Assembly (NCBI GenBank): GCA_035315065.1
Contig: DATFYM010000082.1
Location: forward strand, 28,916 to 92,915
Source of the DNA: DATFYM01 sp035315065
Lineage (GTDB): Bacteria > Acidobacteriota > Terriglobia > UBA7540
Reading direction: 5' to 3'
Length of the DNA: 64,000 nt
Each line of letters opens with the position of its first letter. Positions within the stretch are counted from its first letter, which is position 1. The translations under genes and the position numbers were made by a program. Positions 25,325 to 33,814 of this stretch are shown here, piece after piece. A model generated the notes under the pieces. It searched no databases and was not told the DNA's origin. It saw nothing but the letters and a program-made list of their open reading frames with translations.

Positions 25325-26707
25325 TCAAGCTCCTCTGTTCGCCTTGAGCAACTGCATCAGCGCGCTCACCGAATCCAACCTCTCGAGATTCCACACCGCG
25401 TCGATGGCTCTGCGGCGCGCCGCAGGGGAAAGTACCGGCTCTGCCAATGCCTCGAACTTCTCTTCCACTTCACGGTCGGTGAGGGGATTGCGCGGATCGC
25501 CCTTGGGATAATCCAACTGCCGTGTGAGTTCGCGACTGTCTGTGGTGCGAATGGTAACGATCACGCGCTGAAGCGCTGGGAACACCTTCTCGATCTCCGG
25601 GTCGGCCACAACTTCGACCTTATTGAGTTGGGCGCGGATAGCCGAGTCCATAATCTTCTCGGGCGTGAATTGGAGCGGCGTGACTTGCCGATCCACCAGC
25701 GCCGCGGCAATGACGTAGGGCAGCGAGTGGTCGGCCGTCTCTTTGCTGCGCGGGTCGTACTTGCTGGGATCGGCGAGGATGTCGGCGGCGCGCGCCAGAG
25801 AGCGGAGCTGAATCTTCTCCACGTAGTCCGGTTGTAGGTCGTACTGCTTCACCAAATCCAGCACGGCCGAAATCGGAGTGTGGGTCAGAGCCTCGGTCGG
25901 GAAGGCTTTCATGCCGCATTGTGTGATGCGCCAAGACTGACCCAGTCCGTCGGTCAGAAGGTTTAGCTTCCATTCGGGGCCGAAGCAGTGGGCCAGCCCC
26001 TCCTTGCCGTCCAACACGTGCTCGGGGCCCGTGTAGCCTTTTTCCGCCAGCAGCGCGGCGAAGACGCCGCTTTGGGTGGCCATCGGGTCCACTGTGTTCT
26101 TCATCATGGTGAGCTTGCCCGCGGTCACCGCACCAAGCGTGGCGTGGCGGCTGGCCGAGATGCCGATGGCGTGCTGGATTTGCGCCCAACCCAGATGAAG
26201 CGCGCGCCCGGCGACGATGGGCGAGACGAAAGCCGTCAGCGTGGCGTGATGCCAGCCACGCTCCCGGATGCCGGGAAAGGCGGCTTCGCAAAACCGCATC
26301 TCAAACTCGTGACCCAGCACCAAGCCGACGATCAGCTCGCGCCCATCACTCTGCGCACGCTCGCAGCAGGCCAGAGCGGCCGGGAAGAGGTCTGAGGGAT
26401 GCGACGGGTCCTGCTTCCAATAAATGTCGTTGTAGTCCATCACGCGGATCATGAGCGCGTTGGCGAGGGAGGCCGAGACGGGATCCATCCGGCCGCCGGA
26501 CCCGATCACCGTCGCCGGCCCTGGACCGGCGATTTCCTTTAGCACCCCGAGCGCGATGCGCACGTCGTGCTGGCGATAGCCTCCCAGCGCGCACCCCAGC
26601 GAGTCGAGCAGAAAGCGCTTGGCTTGGTAGACGGCTTCAGGGGAAAGGTGTTCGAACGTCAGGTCGGCTGCCCACTGGGCCATTTTGGAAGTGATGGTTG
26701 GAGGCAT
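25325..26707 (-). CDS. MmgE/PrpD family protein (2-methylcitrate/cis-aconitate-type dehydratase or decarboxylase)
   Basis: A 460-residue MmgE/PrpD protein. Family members include 2-methylcitrate dehydratase and cis-aconitate decarboxylase. Typical blocks are LLDSLGCALGGY, NALMIRVMDYNDIYW, HATLTAFVSPIVAGRALHLG and AFPTEALTHTPI. Full length. It is translationally coupled to the aconitase-type gene, the arrangement expected for a dehydration-rehydration pair. Within 12 kb there are also a decarboxylating dehydrogenase and citrate lyase subunits on the same strand, pointing to tricarboxylate breakdown. Confidence 0.88.
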   Translation of the reverse strand: MPPTITSKMAQWAADLTFEHLSPEAVYQAKRFLLDSLGCALGGYRQHDVRIALGVLKEIAGPGPATVIGSGGRMDPVSASLANALMIRVMDYNDIYWKQDPSHPSDLFPAALACCERAQSDGRELIVGLVLGHEFEMRFCEAAFPGIRERGWHHATLTAFVSPIVAGRALHLGWAQIQHAIGISASRHATLGAVTAGKLTMMKNTVDPMATQSGVFAALLAEKGYTGPEHVLDGKEGLAHCFGPEWKLNLLTDGLGQSWRITQCGMKAFPTEALTHTPISAVLDLVKQYDLQPDYVEKIQLRSLARAADILADPSKYDPRSKETADHSLPYVIAAALVDRQVTPLQFTPEKIMDSAIRAQLNKVEVVADPEIEKVFPALQRVIVTIRTTDSRELTRQLDYPKGDPRNPLTDREVEEKFEALAEPVLSPAARRRAIDAVWNLERLDSVSALMQLLKANRGA

Positions 26708-26712
26708 ATTTT

Positions 26713-26828
26713 GAAGGGAGTAGGGAGTAGGGAGTCGGGAGTAGGGAAAAACGTTCCCTATTCGCGACTGCCTATTCCCGACTCCTCACTCCCTGTTCGC
26801 CACTCCCTATTCACTACTCCCTATTTCC
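26713..26828. repeat. Heptamer-phased palindrome between PrpD and HD genes
   Basis: Words GGGAGTA/GGGAGTC (26713-26747) with a longer, mutated opposite arm (26754-26828). The stop codon TAG of the HD-like gene is part of a repeat word. Confidence 0.85.
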
Positions 26829-27366
26829 CCTTGAACGGCAGGTAACTCATAAAGTCGGCGTGATGCACGATGGTCGCTTCCGTGCTGCGCTTGACCAGGT
26901 CCCCCTCGGCAGCGTGAGCCGCGATGATGTGGCAGACCCGGTCAGGTACGCCGCACTCCATGGCCAAGGCGACGCCGGTGAAGGGATGGCGCAGGAATTC
27001 GCCGCGCTCACTTTGCCGAGTCTTGCCGTCCACGTTCTCATATTCCAGGAGCTTGCCCACATCGGCCAGGATGGCGCCAGCGATCACGATGTCCATGTCG
27101 ATAGCCAGCGAGCGACCCATGAATTCGCGCATCGATTCGGCCGCCCGGCGCGCAATGTGCACCACGCAGCGCTTATGTTCCATGAAGGTGGCTGGGCAAT
27201 CGGGGATGAGCAGGGTGAAGGGAATGCGATTCAAGTCTTCCGGCTTCAGGGGGCTCAACTCGAAGGCCCGGACCCACGTCCGCGTGACTCGCTCGCGAAG
27301 CTCCGAGTCTCCAATCCACTCGAGCTCGGGCCAGAGTTGTCTTACGGCCTCGTACACAGAACTCAC
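26821..27366 (-). CDS. HD-domain-like protein with altered HD motif
   Basis: A 181-residue protein with the layout of HD phosphohydrolases: FMEHKRCVVHIARRAAE, AGAILADVGKLLEYE, HPFTGVALAMECGVPD, IAAHAAEGD and HHADFMSYLP. The core doublet His-Asp (usual LLHDIGK) reads ADVGK, with Ala for His, so a metal ligand is lost. Other histidines remain. Starts are GTG at 27366 or a nearby downstream GTG, neither with a strong ribosome site. It follows no obvious operon start but runs toward the MmgE/PrpD gene on the same strand. Confidence 0.72.
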   Translation of the reverse strand: MSSVYEAVRQLWPELEWIGDSELRERVTRTWVRAFELSPLKPEDLNRIPFTLLIPDCPATFMEHKRCVVHIARRAAESMREFMGRSLAIDMDIVIAGAILADVGKLLEYENVDGKTRQSERGEFLRHPFTGVALAMECGVPDRVCHIIAAHAAEGDLVKRSTEATIVHHADFMSYLPFKGK

Positions 27367-27450
27367 CTCACGCCAACGGGAGTCGCGGGCAGTGTCCTGA
27401 CTTCCGACGTAGCGCCCGGCTTTCGGCGACCGTGTGTCACGGCCAGAGGT

Positions 27451-27705
27451 CTACAGGTGCGAGAGGCACTCTTTACTGCACGTAAGCGTCGGACCATTGA
27501 CCAGCGAGCAGGACTTGATGTCGGTCACCGCCAAGCTGCCGAACTCTGGCTCCCGCTGGTCGGCGAGAACCCTGGCTCGTCGCTTCAGCTCCGGACACCT
27601 CACGGAGCGTTTCCTCAGGCCTGGGCCCCACTGCCAAATGGCATAGGCCACGATGGCCCAGAACACCAACCCTCCCACTACTGCAAGCACCAGAGTAGTA
27701 GTCAT
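27451..27705 (-). CDS. Small membrane protein with a cysteine-rich tail
   Basis: An 84-residue protein: one N-terminal membrane helix (residues ~4-24, LVLAVVGGLVFWAIVAYAIW) and a soluble tail with four cysteines at 37, 66, 76 and 80. The spacing suggests a metal site or disulfides. The start ATG at 27705 has a near-perfect AGGAGG eight bases upstream, so it is very likely translated. No family name recognised. A GTGAC-ATAG-GTCAC palindrome lies ~110 bp upstream. Confidence 0.72.
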   Translation of the reverse strand: MTTTLVLAVVGGLVFWAIVAYAIWQWGPGLRKRSVRCPELKRRARVLADQREPEFGSLAVTDIKSCSLVNGPTLTCSKECLSHL

Positions 27706-27813
27706 TGGAAGGCCCTCCTTTCGCGAGGGTTTGGGCTAATCGCCCGGAAACACACCCCTGTTCTTTGTACTTCAAACCTCCAGCATTAGACGTGACAGGA
27801 CTCACAGGCAGGC

Positions 27814-27827
27814 GTGACATAGGTCAC
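27814..27827. promoter_or_regulatory. Palindromic operator-like site GTGAC-N4-GTCAC
   Basis: GTGACATAGGTCAC, a perfect 5-bp inverted repeat with a 4-bp spacer. It is shaped like a CRP/FNR-superfamily site and lies ~110 bp upstream of the small cysteine-tailed membrane protein. A partial similar half-site (CGTGACAGGA) lies 20 bp away. Confidence 0.4.
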
Positions 27828-27934
27828 TCGCTCCGGGGAGATGCAGCTTGTGACTGAAAGCAGGCGCCGTACTTAAACGGAATGCTGTACGTGCGAAACG
27901 AGGCGACGCTGGGATGCTTCCGCTGAGTGAGAAC

Positions 27935-28080
27935 TCAGAAGGTGCGAAAAAATGAAGAGTTTCTCGCAAGGCCGCCAAGGAGCGAAGAGTCGCGAAGAAT
28001 AAACTCGTTGTATGCTTTGCGAACTTTGCGCCTTGGCGAGAAACTTTTTTGCTTTTCCAATTTCTTCACACCTTCTCAGG
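27935..28080. repeat. 145-bp imperfect palindromic element
   Basis: Arms beginning CTCAGAAGGTGCGAAAAAAT and TTTCTCGCAAGG are answered by CCTTGGCGAGAAAC and ATTTCTTCACACCTTCTCAGG. It fills most of the 370-bp spacer 27706-28075; the rest of the spacer shows nothing else beyond the operator-like site. Confidence 0.7.
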
Positions 28081-28468
28081 CGGAGGGCGAATCAGCCCGG
28101 CGCCCGGCAAGCAGCAGGCCGATCCAGCAGCTCACCGGCCAGGTGAGCAGCCAAGACAACCAGTACCAGTGCGGCCAGCCCTTGCTCCAGTTAGGAATAA
28201 TCGCGCCGATGCCCATCACTTCCCCGATGATGAAGAACCAGAGGACATGCCGTGCGGCGCGGCTCGGAGCAAAGCGGCCGCAGAGCCAGGCGCAAAGGAT
28301 CGAGATAACGACGAAGAGCGCCGTGCTCGCGATGAGAGCCGTGTCGGAGGGGACACGGCCTTTGACGAAATCGCCCGGAAATAGGCGTGAGAGCAACGGG
28401 TCCGTCGCCACGACAAGAACGATCGAGAGCAGGTAGCTGCCGACGACGACGGCGATGGACTTGAGCAC
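28076..28468 (-). CDS. Small four-helix integral membrane protein
   Basis: A 130-residue protein with about four hydrophobic segments (IAVVVGSYLLSIVLVVA, ALIASTALFVVISILCAWLC, ARHVLWFFIIGEVMGIGAII, WLSWLLTWPVSCWIGLLLAG). No recognised family. GTG 28468 is preceded by GGAGGT at good spacing. The last codons lie in the edge of the adjacent palindromic element. Function unknown. Confidence 0.7.
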   Translation of the reverse strand: MLKSIAVVVGSYLLSIVLVVATDPLLSRLFPGDFVKGRVPSDTALIASTALFVVISILCAWLCGRFAPSRAARHVLWFFIIGEVMGIGAIIPNWSKGWPHWYWLSWLLTWPVSCWIGLLLAGRRADSPSA

Positions 28469-28523
28469 CAGTTACACCTCCATGTAGGGCATGAGACTCA
28501 AAAGAAGCAGGCTAACATAATAC

Positions 28524-29750
28524 TTAGGCCTTCAGACCTTCGGTCTTCAGTTCCCATTGTTCGCCGGCTTTCATCATTTCGTCCCAGGTCACCTCACTGC
28601 CCTTATAGGCAGCCGTGCGTCCCAGGATGGTGGTGAGATTGCTCCGCACGCTCGGGGCGACCGTGCTGTTGGAAAAATCCCCCTTGACGACGCTTTCATA
28701 GAATGTGGCGATATTCCGGACAGCCCCGTCTCGATAAAGGGTGGGGCACTTTCCTCCAGCGTAGGGTGATCTCCCCCGGATGTTCACTTCACCCTGATAG
28801 TGGGTTTCAATGTCTCCCGTGGTTCCGTACATCCGGCACAGGATGTCGTCGTAGCCAGCTCCGAACTGCTTGGAACAGAAGCTCACCAGCACATCATCGG
28901 GAAAGGCAAAGACCACCGAGAAATGATCCCAGCAAGTACCCTCGGTGCGTGAATTCAGCCCGCCGCTGCCATTGGCGCGGAGGGGATGGTGATCGAGAAT
29001 CCAGGTCGCAACGTCAATGGAGTGGATGTTTTGTTCAGTGATGACATCCCCGGAAAGCACACGGTCCACGCCCCAGGCTCGCAACCGACCCTCAGGATCT
29101 TGAGGATGAAGGCGAAGATACTCAGTTTGCCAGGTCCAGGGCGAGTCGGCGAAGTAGGACGCCTCGCCGCAAATAAACCGGCCGATGTCGCCTCCCTGAG
29201 CGCGTTTCACCGCCTCTTGATAGAGCGGTTCGGTGCGGGTCTGAAAATCCACCAGAAAGCATCGCTGGTTGGCGGCAGCTTTTTCACCACTGGTGGCGAT
29301 GCTCTGACACCCCGGAACATCAACCGCGATGGGCTTGGCAGTGTAGACGTGCGCGCCCGTGTCCACGGCCGCGGCCGCCTGCTCGGGATGGAAATAGGGC
29401 GGGCTCTCAATCACCACCGCGTCTACCTTACTATCGAGGACTTTCTTGTAGCAGGAAAGGCCGGTGTAACGACGCGCGGGGTCTACTCGGAATTTCTCAC
29501 CGAACGCATCCACTTTGTCCTGGAAGTAGTCCGCTGCGGCCACCACCTGGTAACCTCCATGTTGAAGGAACAGGTCGGTGATCCAGGTACCCCGGCTACC
29601 GCAGCCAATCACCCCAATCGCGATCTTCGAGTTGACCTGGGAGCCCGAAACCAGTCCGGGTCGCATGAGCGTCAATGAAAATGCGGCTGCACTGCTTTCC
29701 GCCAGGAACTGGCGGCGACTTAAGCCGTTGTTTGACTCCCGGTATTCCAC
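28524..29750 (-). CDS. Tat-exported Gfo/Idh/MocA-family oxidoreductase
   Basis: A 408-residue predicted periplasmic oxidoreductase. The Tat signal is LSRRQFLAESSAAAFSLTLM. The NAD(P)-binding motif IGVIGCGSRGTWI is at about residues 45-57. The family EKP block reads YTAKPIAVD, keeping the catalytic Lys and Pro but with Ala for Glu. A His in EQNIHSIDVATWI fits the active site. Proteins of this exported group often work on glycosides or glycosyl-linked sugars. It lies beside a second gene of the same type and an exported isomerase-like gene, all on one strand, so they probably form one sugar pathway. Confidence 0.87.
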   Translation of the reverse strand: MEYRESNNGLSRRQFLAESSAAAFSLTLMRPGLVSGSQVNSKIAIGVIGCGSRGTWITDLFLQHGGYQVVAAADYFQDKVDAFGEKFRVDPARRYTGLSCYKKVLDSKVDAVVIESPPYFHPEQAAAAVDTGAHVYTAKPIAVDVPGCQSIATSGEKAAANQRCFLVDFQTRTEPLYQEAVKRAQGGDIGRFICGEASYFADSPWTWQTEYLRLHPQDPEGRLRAWGVDRVLSGDVITEQNIHSIDVATWILDHHPLRANGSGGLNSRTEGTCWDHFSVVFAFPDDVLVSFCSKQFGAGYDDILCRMYGTTGDIETHYQGEVNIRGRSPYAGGKCPTLYRDGAVRNIATFYESVVKGDFSNSTVAPSVRSNLTTILGRTAAYKGSEVTWDEMMKAGEQWELKTEGLKA

Positions 29751-29763
29751 TGGTCCCTCCCTA

Positions 29764-29877
29764 AAGCCATCAGCTCTCAGCCATCAGCTCTCAGCAAGAA
29801 CCGGACTCTCCTGCTGAGAGCTGACCGCTGATAGCTGAAGGCTGTTTCCAATCGGCAATCCGCAATTCACTGGCGCG
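29764..29877. repeat. Heptamer-phased palindrome between the two Gfo/Idh/MocA genes
   Basis: Words AGCCATC-AGCTCTC-AGCCATC-AGCTCTC face GCTGAGAGCTGACCGCTGAT. A partial outer word set follows on the right (CAATCGGCAATCCGCAATTC). Confidence 0.8.
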
Positions 29878-29881
29878 TCCC

Positions 29882-31222
29882 TCAAACGAACGTGTAGTGG
29901 GCCGGTACAGCCACGGGCGGCACCTCCATCGCGAGCTTATAATCAAGGGCCTTCGGCTGAAGGTCTTGCTTCGAGGCCATGATCATATCCCAAGTGACTT
30001 CCATGCCCGAGTAAGCCGCCTCCCGGCCCATGATGCAGGTCAGCGTGCTTTCGGCTACAGTCATCCCATCGTTGACGCATGGAATGTCGCCGCGAATGCT
30101 GTTCACCAGGCGAACGTGCTCCTGGACATACGGATCCAGGCCCTTCGAGCCCAGGTCGATGCCATCGCTGCGCCCCTTGGAGCCGACTATCGTGTTCCAC
30201 ACTTTTCGGTAGCAACCCTTGGGATACTGTCGGCAAGCGCTCCCGAGGTGAACGCCGTTGGGGTAAACGAAATCGGCCGTCAGGTGGTCGTAGATGTTTC
30301 CGTAGAGTTCCTCCCGAGGACGCCACGCCACACCGCCTGACGCTACCACGCTGACAGGATGAGCCCCCACAACCCAGTTGCAGAAATCAATCGTGTGAAT
30401 GTGTTGCTCCACCATCTGATCTCCACAAATCCACACGAAGGAGTACCAGTCTCGATGTTGCCACTCCATGTCGCCCCACGCCGGGTCACGATGGTCCACG
30501 GGCAAGACCGGTCCGCTGAGATAATTCGCGCTGAGGTCTACCACTTCTCCAATGGCACCATCATGGATCTTCTGAACGGTTTCGATATACTCCCTTTGCG
30601 AACGACGCTGCGTACCGGCGACCACCGTCAACTTCCGCTCCTCGGCCATTTTCACCGCGGCGATGAACCGGCGCGCTCCAACCGGATCGGTAGCGATGGG
30701 CTTTTCGGTGAAGACATGCTTCCCACCCTGAACGGCGGCCTCGAACTGCTCCGGTCGGTGGCCTGGGGGAGTGCACAACAAAACCACGTCGACGTCGGAC
30801 GCAATCACCTTCCTGTAGGCGTCGAAGCTGCTGAAGCAGTGGTCGGGATCGACGTTGACTCGCTTACGCACCGAGTCCACCAAGTCCGCCAAAGGCTTGC
30901 CCGTGAATTCGGCCGCGCGCTTCGGGCTTACGTCCATCAAAAACTTGGGATCACGCAAGTTGGCCAGGGACTTTTGGAGTTTGTCCTCAAATATGTCTCC
31001 CATACTCATGAGTTCTACGCTGGGATCAGCCGTCAGCAGGTCGATTGCTGCCTCAGTGCCGCGCCCACCACAGCCGACCAAACCGGCGCGCAGGCGCTCC
31101 TTTCCCGCGCCACGCACCAGTTCGGGCTTGATGATGGTAAATGCCGATGCCGCCGCTCCAGCACCTAACGACCGGCTAAGGAACGATCGACGAGTGAGTA
31201 CGGTAGGTTCGTCTTGCGTCAT
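29882..31222 (-). CDS. Tat-exported Gfo/Idh/MocA-family oxidoreductase (second)
   Basis: A 446-residue relative of the preceding entry with Tat signal LTRRSFLSRSLGAGAAASAF, NAD-binding LRAGLVGCGGRGTEAAIDLL and an intact EKP block VFTEKPIATD. The active-site region MVEQHIHTIDFCNWV contains the expected His. The family's exported members with an ~440-residue length and an insert after the Rossmann domain are common in soil bacteria. The start ATG at 31222 sits just after a heptamer palindrome. It is upstream of the other Gfo/Idh/MocA gene and downstream of the TIM-barrel isomerase gene. Confidence 0.9.
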   Translation of the reverse strand: MTQDEPTVLTRRSFLSRSLGAGAAASAFTIIKPELVRGAGKERLRAGLVGCGGRGTEAAIDLLTADPSVELMSMGDIFEDKLQKSLANLRDPKFLMDVSPKRAAEFTGKPLADLVDSVRKRVNVDPDHCFSSFDAYRKVIASDVDVVLLCTPPGHRPEQFEAAVQGGKHVFTEKPIATDPVGARRFIAAVKMAEERKLTVVAGTQRRSQREYIETVQKIHDGAIGEVVDLSANYLSGPVLPVDHRDPAWGDMEWQHRDWYSFVWICGDQMVEQHIHTIDFCNWVVGAHPVSVVASGGVAWRPREELYGNIYDHLTADFVYPNGVHLGSACRQYPKGCYRKVWNTIVGSKGRSDGIDLGSKGLDPYVQEHVRLVNSIRGDIPCVNDGMTVAESTLTCIMGREAAYSGMEVTWDMIMASKQDLQPKALDYKLAMEVPPVAVPAHYTFV

Positions 31223-31235
31223 AGGTCACCTCCAA

Positions 31236-31322
31236 GTAGGGAATAGGGAACAGGGAATAGTGAACAGGAAACAGTAACTCCCGAGTGCTGAGTCCCTGTT
31301 CCCTATTCACTGTTCCCTGACT
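31236..31322. repeat. Heptamer-phased palindrome
   Basis: Words AGTAGGG-AATAGGG-AACAGGG-AATAGTG (31236-31275) with opposite arm GTCCCTGTTCCCTATTCACT. The right arm contains the stop and last codons of the sugar isomerase-like gene. Confidence 0.85.
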
Positions 31323-32166
31323 CGATGACCTTGCGGATGTACGTGAGATTCCGGCGCATGTCCGCTTCCAACTGGTTTGGATGGGCATCGGTCTCTAAAT
31401 TCGCATAGCCGGAGAATCCGATATCTCGAATGGCGTGCATGACGGCTGGGAACTGGATACTCCCTTCGCCGAGATAGTGCGGATTGTCCTTGAGATGAAA
31501 CTGGCAAATCCGGTCTTTCCCGAGCCAGCGTATCTCCTTCACCACGTCAAAGCCTGCCTTGGTGGAATTCCCCACGTCGTAATACACCGACACGCTAGCC
31601 GACCGCGACCGATCCATGATTCGGACGTTGTCCTCCGCGGAGATGGTGTCCTCCAACCCAAGAACGACGCCGACCTTTTCTCCTTCCGGCGCCAGGTCGC
31701 GCAGCATATCGCCCACATGATCCATCTCGTCTTTGCTTTGCAGGGCCCTTGGGCCGAAAAACGGCAAAAGAAGCACCTTCGCGTTCAAATCCTTAGTCAG
31801 CCGGATGGAATCAAGCACCCACTTCGAAGCAAGCTTGTCGCTTTTCAGGCCATTATCATGAAGTCGATCGACGCACGTCCCATCGATCGGAATGTTGTAT
31901 TGCTTCGAAAGGCTCAGGTAACGGGCGATCACTTCCGGATTGTCGGCAGGCATCTTGTCATCTACTATCTTTCGTCCGAACGACATTTGCAACCCGTCGA
32001 AGCCGAGTTGCGCTGCCAGCGACACTGCGCCCGGGTTAGCGCCCAGGTTCAGGTTCCAGTCAGTCACGCCAATACGAAGCTTTTGTCCTTCTGCGAATCC
32101 CAGACGGGAGCTGAAGCTGAGAGCTATTGCAGAATAGATAAAGTTACGGCGGTTCAATTCGAGCAT
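31303..32166 (-). CDS. Exported sugar phosphate isomerase/epimerase-like TIM-barrel protein
   Basis: A 287-residue xylose isomerase-like TIM barrel (AP endonuclease 2 superfamily). The N-terminus (NRRNFIYSAIALSFSSRLGF) looks like a Tat-type or Sec signal. Metal-ligand contexts are visible in GVVLGLEDTIS, VYYDVGNSTKAG, RICQFHLKDNP and YANLETDAHP, keeping the Glu, Asp, His and Glu expected. It is first of three co-directed genes with two Gfo/Idh/MocA proteins. It probably isomerises or epimerises the same sugar that those enzymes oxidise or reduce. Confidence 0.83.
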   Translation of the reverse strand: MLELNRRNFIYSAIALSFSSRLGFAEGQKLRIGVTDWNLNLGANPGAVSLAAQLGFDGLQMSFGRKIVDDKMPADNPEVIARYLSLSKQYNIPIDGTCVDRLHDNGLKSDKLASKWVLDSIRLTKDLNAKVLLLPFFGPRALQSKDEMDHVGDMLRDLAPEGEKVGVVLGLEDTISAEDNVRIMDRSRSASVSVYYDVGNSTKAGFDVVKEIRWLGKDRICQFHLKDNPHYLGEGSIQFPAVMHAIRDIGFSGYANLETDAHPNQLEADMRRNLTYIRKVIESGNSE

Positions 32167-32468
32167 CGAAAACCTCCCAAACGACGAGCTTACGGGCGAG
32201 GCAAAAATCGAAGGCGCGTCCGGCGCATCCTTTCGTCGTCACATTCAGAACGTACTTTACCATAACACAATCCAGCGCGGTCGGTGACCGGAACAAAGAA
32301 AGACTTTGACCTAGGGCTACAAAGAAAGAACCGCAAACTCCCCGCTCCGCTCAGGCCGGGCTCTTGGAAAACCGATCTGCGCTGCACTTGCTTCCATCTG
32401 CGCCGGGTGTACGATAGAAAGGCTGACGGCGCCGCTGGGCTTTGTGGCAGCGCCCATTTGAGGAGACC
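32167..32468. other. Spacer without recognised feature
   Basis: Intergenic DNA between divergent genes (isomerase-like leftwards, trmO rightwards). No repeat, hairpin or convincing promoter box was found by eye. A ribosome site (GAGGAGA) before trmO lies at its right edge. Confidence 0.5.
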
Positions 32469-32930
32469 ATGCAGAACTGGACCGTGCGGGCCATTGGTTT
32501 CGTTCACAGCCCTTTCGCGCACACTGACGAGGTTCCGCGCGGGCTGGGGGCGAAGCATGAGGAAGAGGGATTGCTTGAGGTCCTTCCCGAATTCGAGGCC
32601 GGCCTGCAAGACGTGGAAGGGTTTTCTCATCTCTACGTTCTTTGGGTCTTCGATCGCAGCCAAGGTTGCGATTTAGTGGGCACACCGCCCTGTGATACGC
32701 ACCCTCACGGCGTGTTTGCCTCGCGGTCGCCCCGTCGCCCCAACCCAATCGGCTTGACCGTGGTGCGGCTGCTCGGCCGCGAAGGCAACCGGCTCCGCGT
32801 CCGTGGCGTGGACATGTTGGACGGCACGCCCATCCTCGACATCAAGCCCTATCTGAGCAACGTGCCCGATTCAGAGTTGAAGCGAGGTTGGCTGGCGGAG
32901 GCCGAGACCCGGCGCGAGGAACATAAGTGA
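32469..32930 (+). CDS. trmO: tRNA (adenine-N6)-methyltransferase TrmO (TsaA/YaeB family)
   Basis: A 153-residue TsaA-like beta-barrel enzyme that methylates N6 of t6A37 in tRNAs reading ACY codons, using S-adenosylmethionine. Diagnostic blocks: AIGFVHSPF, GLQDVEGFSHLYVLWVFDRS, GVFASRSPRRPNPIGLTVVR, and GTPILDIKPYL. The ATG at 32469 is chosen for its ribosome site GAGGAGA; a TTG at 32442 would add nine residues. It stands alone, upstream of a TetR gene. Confidence 0.92.
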   Translation: MQNWTVRAIGFVHSPFAHTDEVPRGLGAKHEEEGLLEVLPEFEAGLQDVEGFSHLYVLWVFDRSQGCDLVGTPPCDTHPHGVFASRSPRRPNPIGLTVVRLLGREGNRLRVRGVDMLDGTPILDIKPYLSNVPDSELKRGWLAEAETRREEHK

Positions 32931-33090
32931 AGGTGTCCGGACCCACACCTGTGTTCGCGCAACCGATCCTATAGGAGTCAGCGTCGACCACCAACCCGCC
33001 CGAGACGGGAGTCTGTTTGGAGGATCGGCTTCAACTCCGAGCCATTTTTTGTGCTAGACTCTGCCCTCACTGCCAGGTCGGTGTTCGCTC

Positions 33091-33690
33091 ATGGCGCAAA
33101 ACACAGAAGCCAGGCACAAGCTGCGTGAAATCTGCCGTGCGGCGGCGCGCGTCTTCTACGAAAAAGGCTACGGCGGCGCCTCGATGCAGGATATCGCCGC
33201 GGCGGTAGGCCTCACCAAGGCGGGCCTTTACCATCACGTGGGCAGCAAGGACCGCCTGCTATTCGAAATCATGAACTACGGGATGGACATCTTGGACGAG
33301 GTGGTACTTCAGCGACTGAAGGACATTGATGATCCCGCCGAGAGACTTCGCCAGACTATCGCCGGCCACGTTAACTTGATTGTGCGGGCGCGGGATTTCG
33401 AACTGACCGTGATCCTGCACGAAAACCGTTCCCTCAGGGGGACGCTGCAGAAAAGGATCGACGCGCGCAAGAAGGAATACATTCACTTTCTAGAAGGACT
33501 CATCGCTGAGACGCAGCAGAGGTCAGGGAAGAAGCCTCTCGTCAGCGCGCACCTGGCGGCTTTTTTCCTGCTGGGGACCATCAACTGGCTTTACCAATGG
33601 TACCACCCGGAGGGCCCCGTGAACCAGGCTGAACTGAGCCGCGCGCTGACCGATTTTTTCTTTCGAGGACTCTTGAGTCCAGAGCCTTGA
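33091..33690 (+). CDS. TetR-family transcriptional regulator
   Basis: A 199-residue TetR regulator. The HTH region is ASMQDIAAAVGLTKAGLYHH, followed by VGSKDRLLFEIMNYG. The C-terminal domain (about residues 70-195, with LIVRARDFELTVILHENRSL) resembles that of regulators of fatty acid or sterol degradation, but the ligand cannot be read. No divergent target gene is adjacent; trmO lies upstream and pheA downstream on the same strand. Confidence 0.9.
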   Translation: MAQNTEARHKLREICRAAARVFYEKGYGGASMQDIAAAVGLTKAGLYHHVGSKDRLLFEIMNYGMDILDEVVLQRLKDIDDPAERLRQTIAGHVNLIVRARDFELTVILHENRSLRGTLQKRIDARKKEYIHFLEGLIAETQQRSGKKPLVSAHLAAFFLLGTINWLYQWYHPEGPVNQAELSRALTDFFFRGLLSPEP

Positions 33691-33693
33691 CCA

Positions 33694-33797
33694 TGGTTCT
33701 CAGTTGTTCTCAGTTTTCAGTTTTCAGTTCTCAGTGCCCTGTGCTTAGCCGGGACAGATCTCGGATCGACAACTGAGGACTGAAAACTGAGAACTGG
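33694..33797. repeat. Heptamer-phased palindrome between TetR and pheA genes
   Basis: Words TTCTCAG/TTTTCAG in tandem (33694-33737) answered by AACTGAG-GACTGAA-AACTGAG-AACTGG (33770-33797), ending 17 bp before the pheA start. Confidence 0.85.
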
Positions 33798-33814
33798 TAA
33801 GGAAGCGAATCGAA

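Noticed and set aside
33091..33690. TetR gene as regulator of the ether-lipid or cox operons
   Set aside because: It is far from both and its neighbours are trmO and pheA; no shared operator was found.
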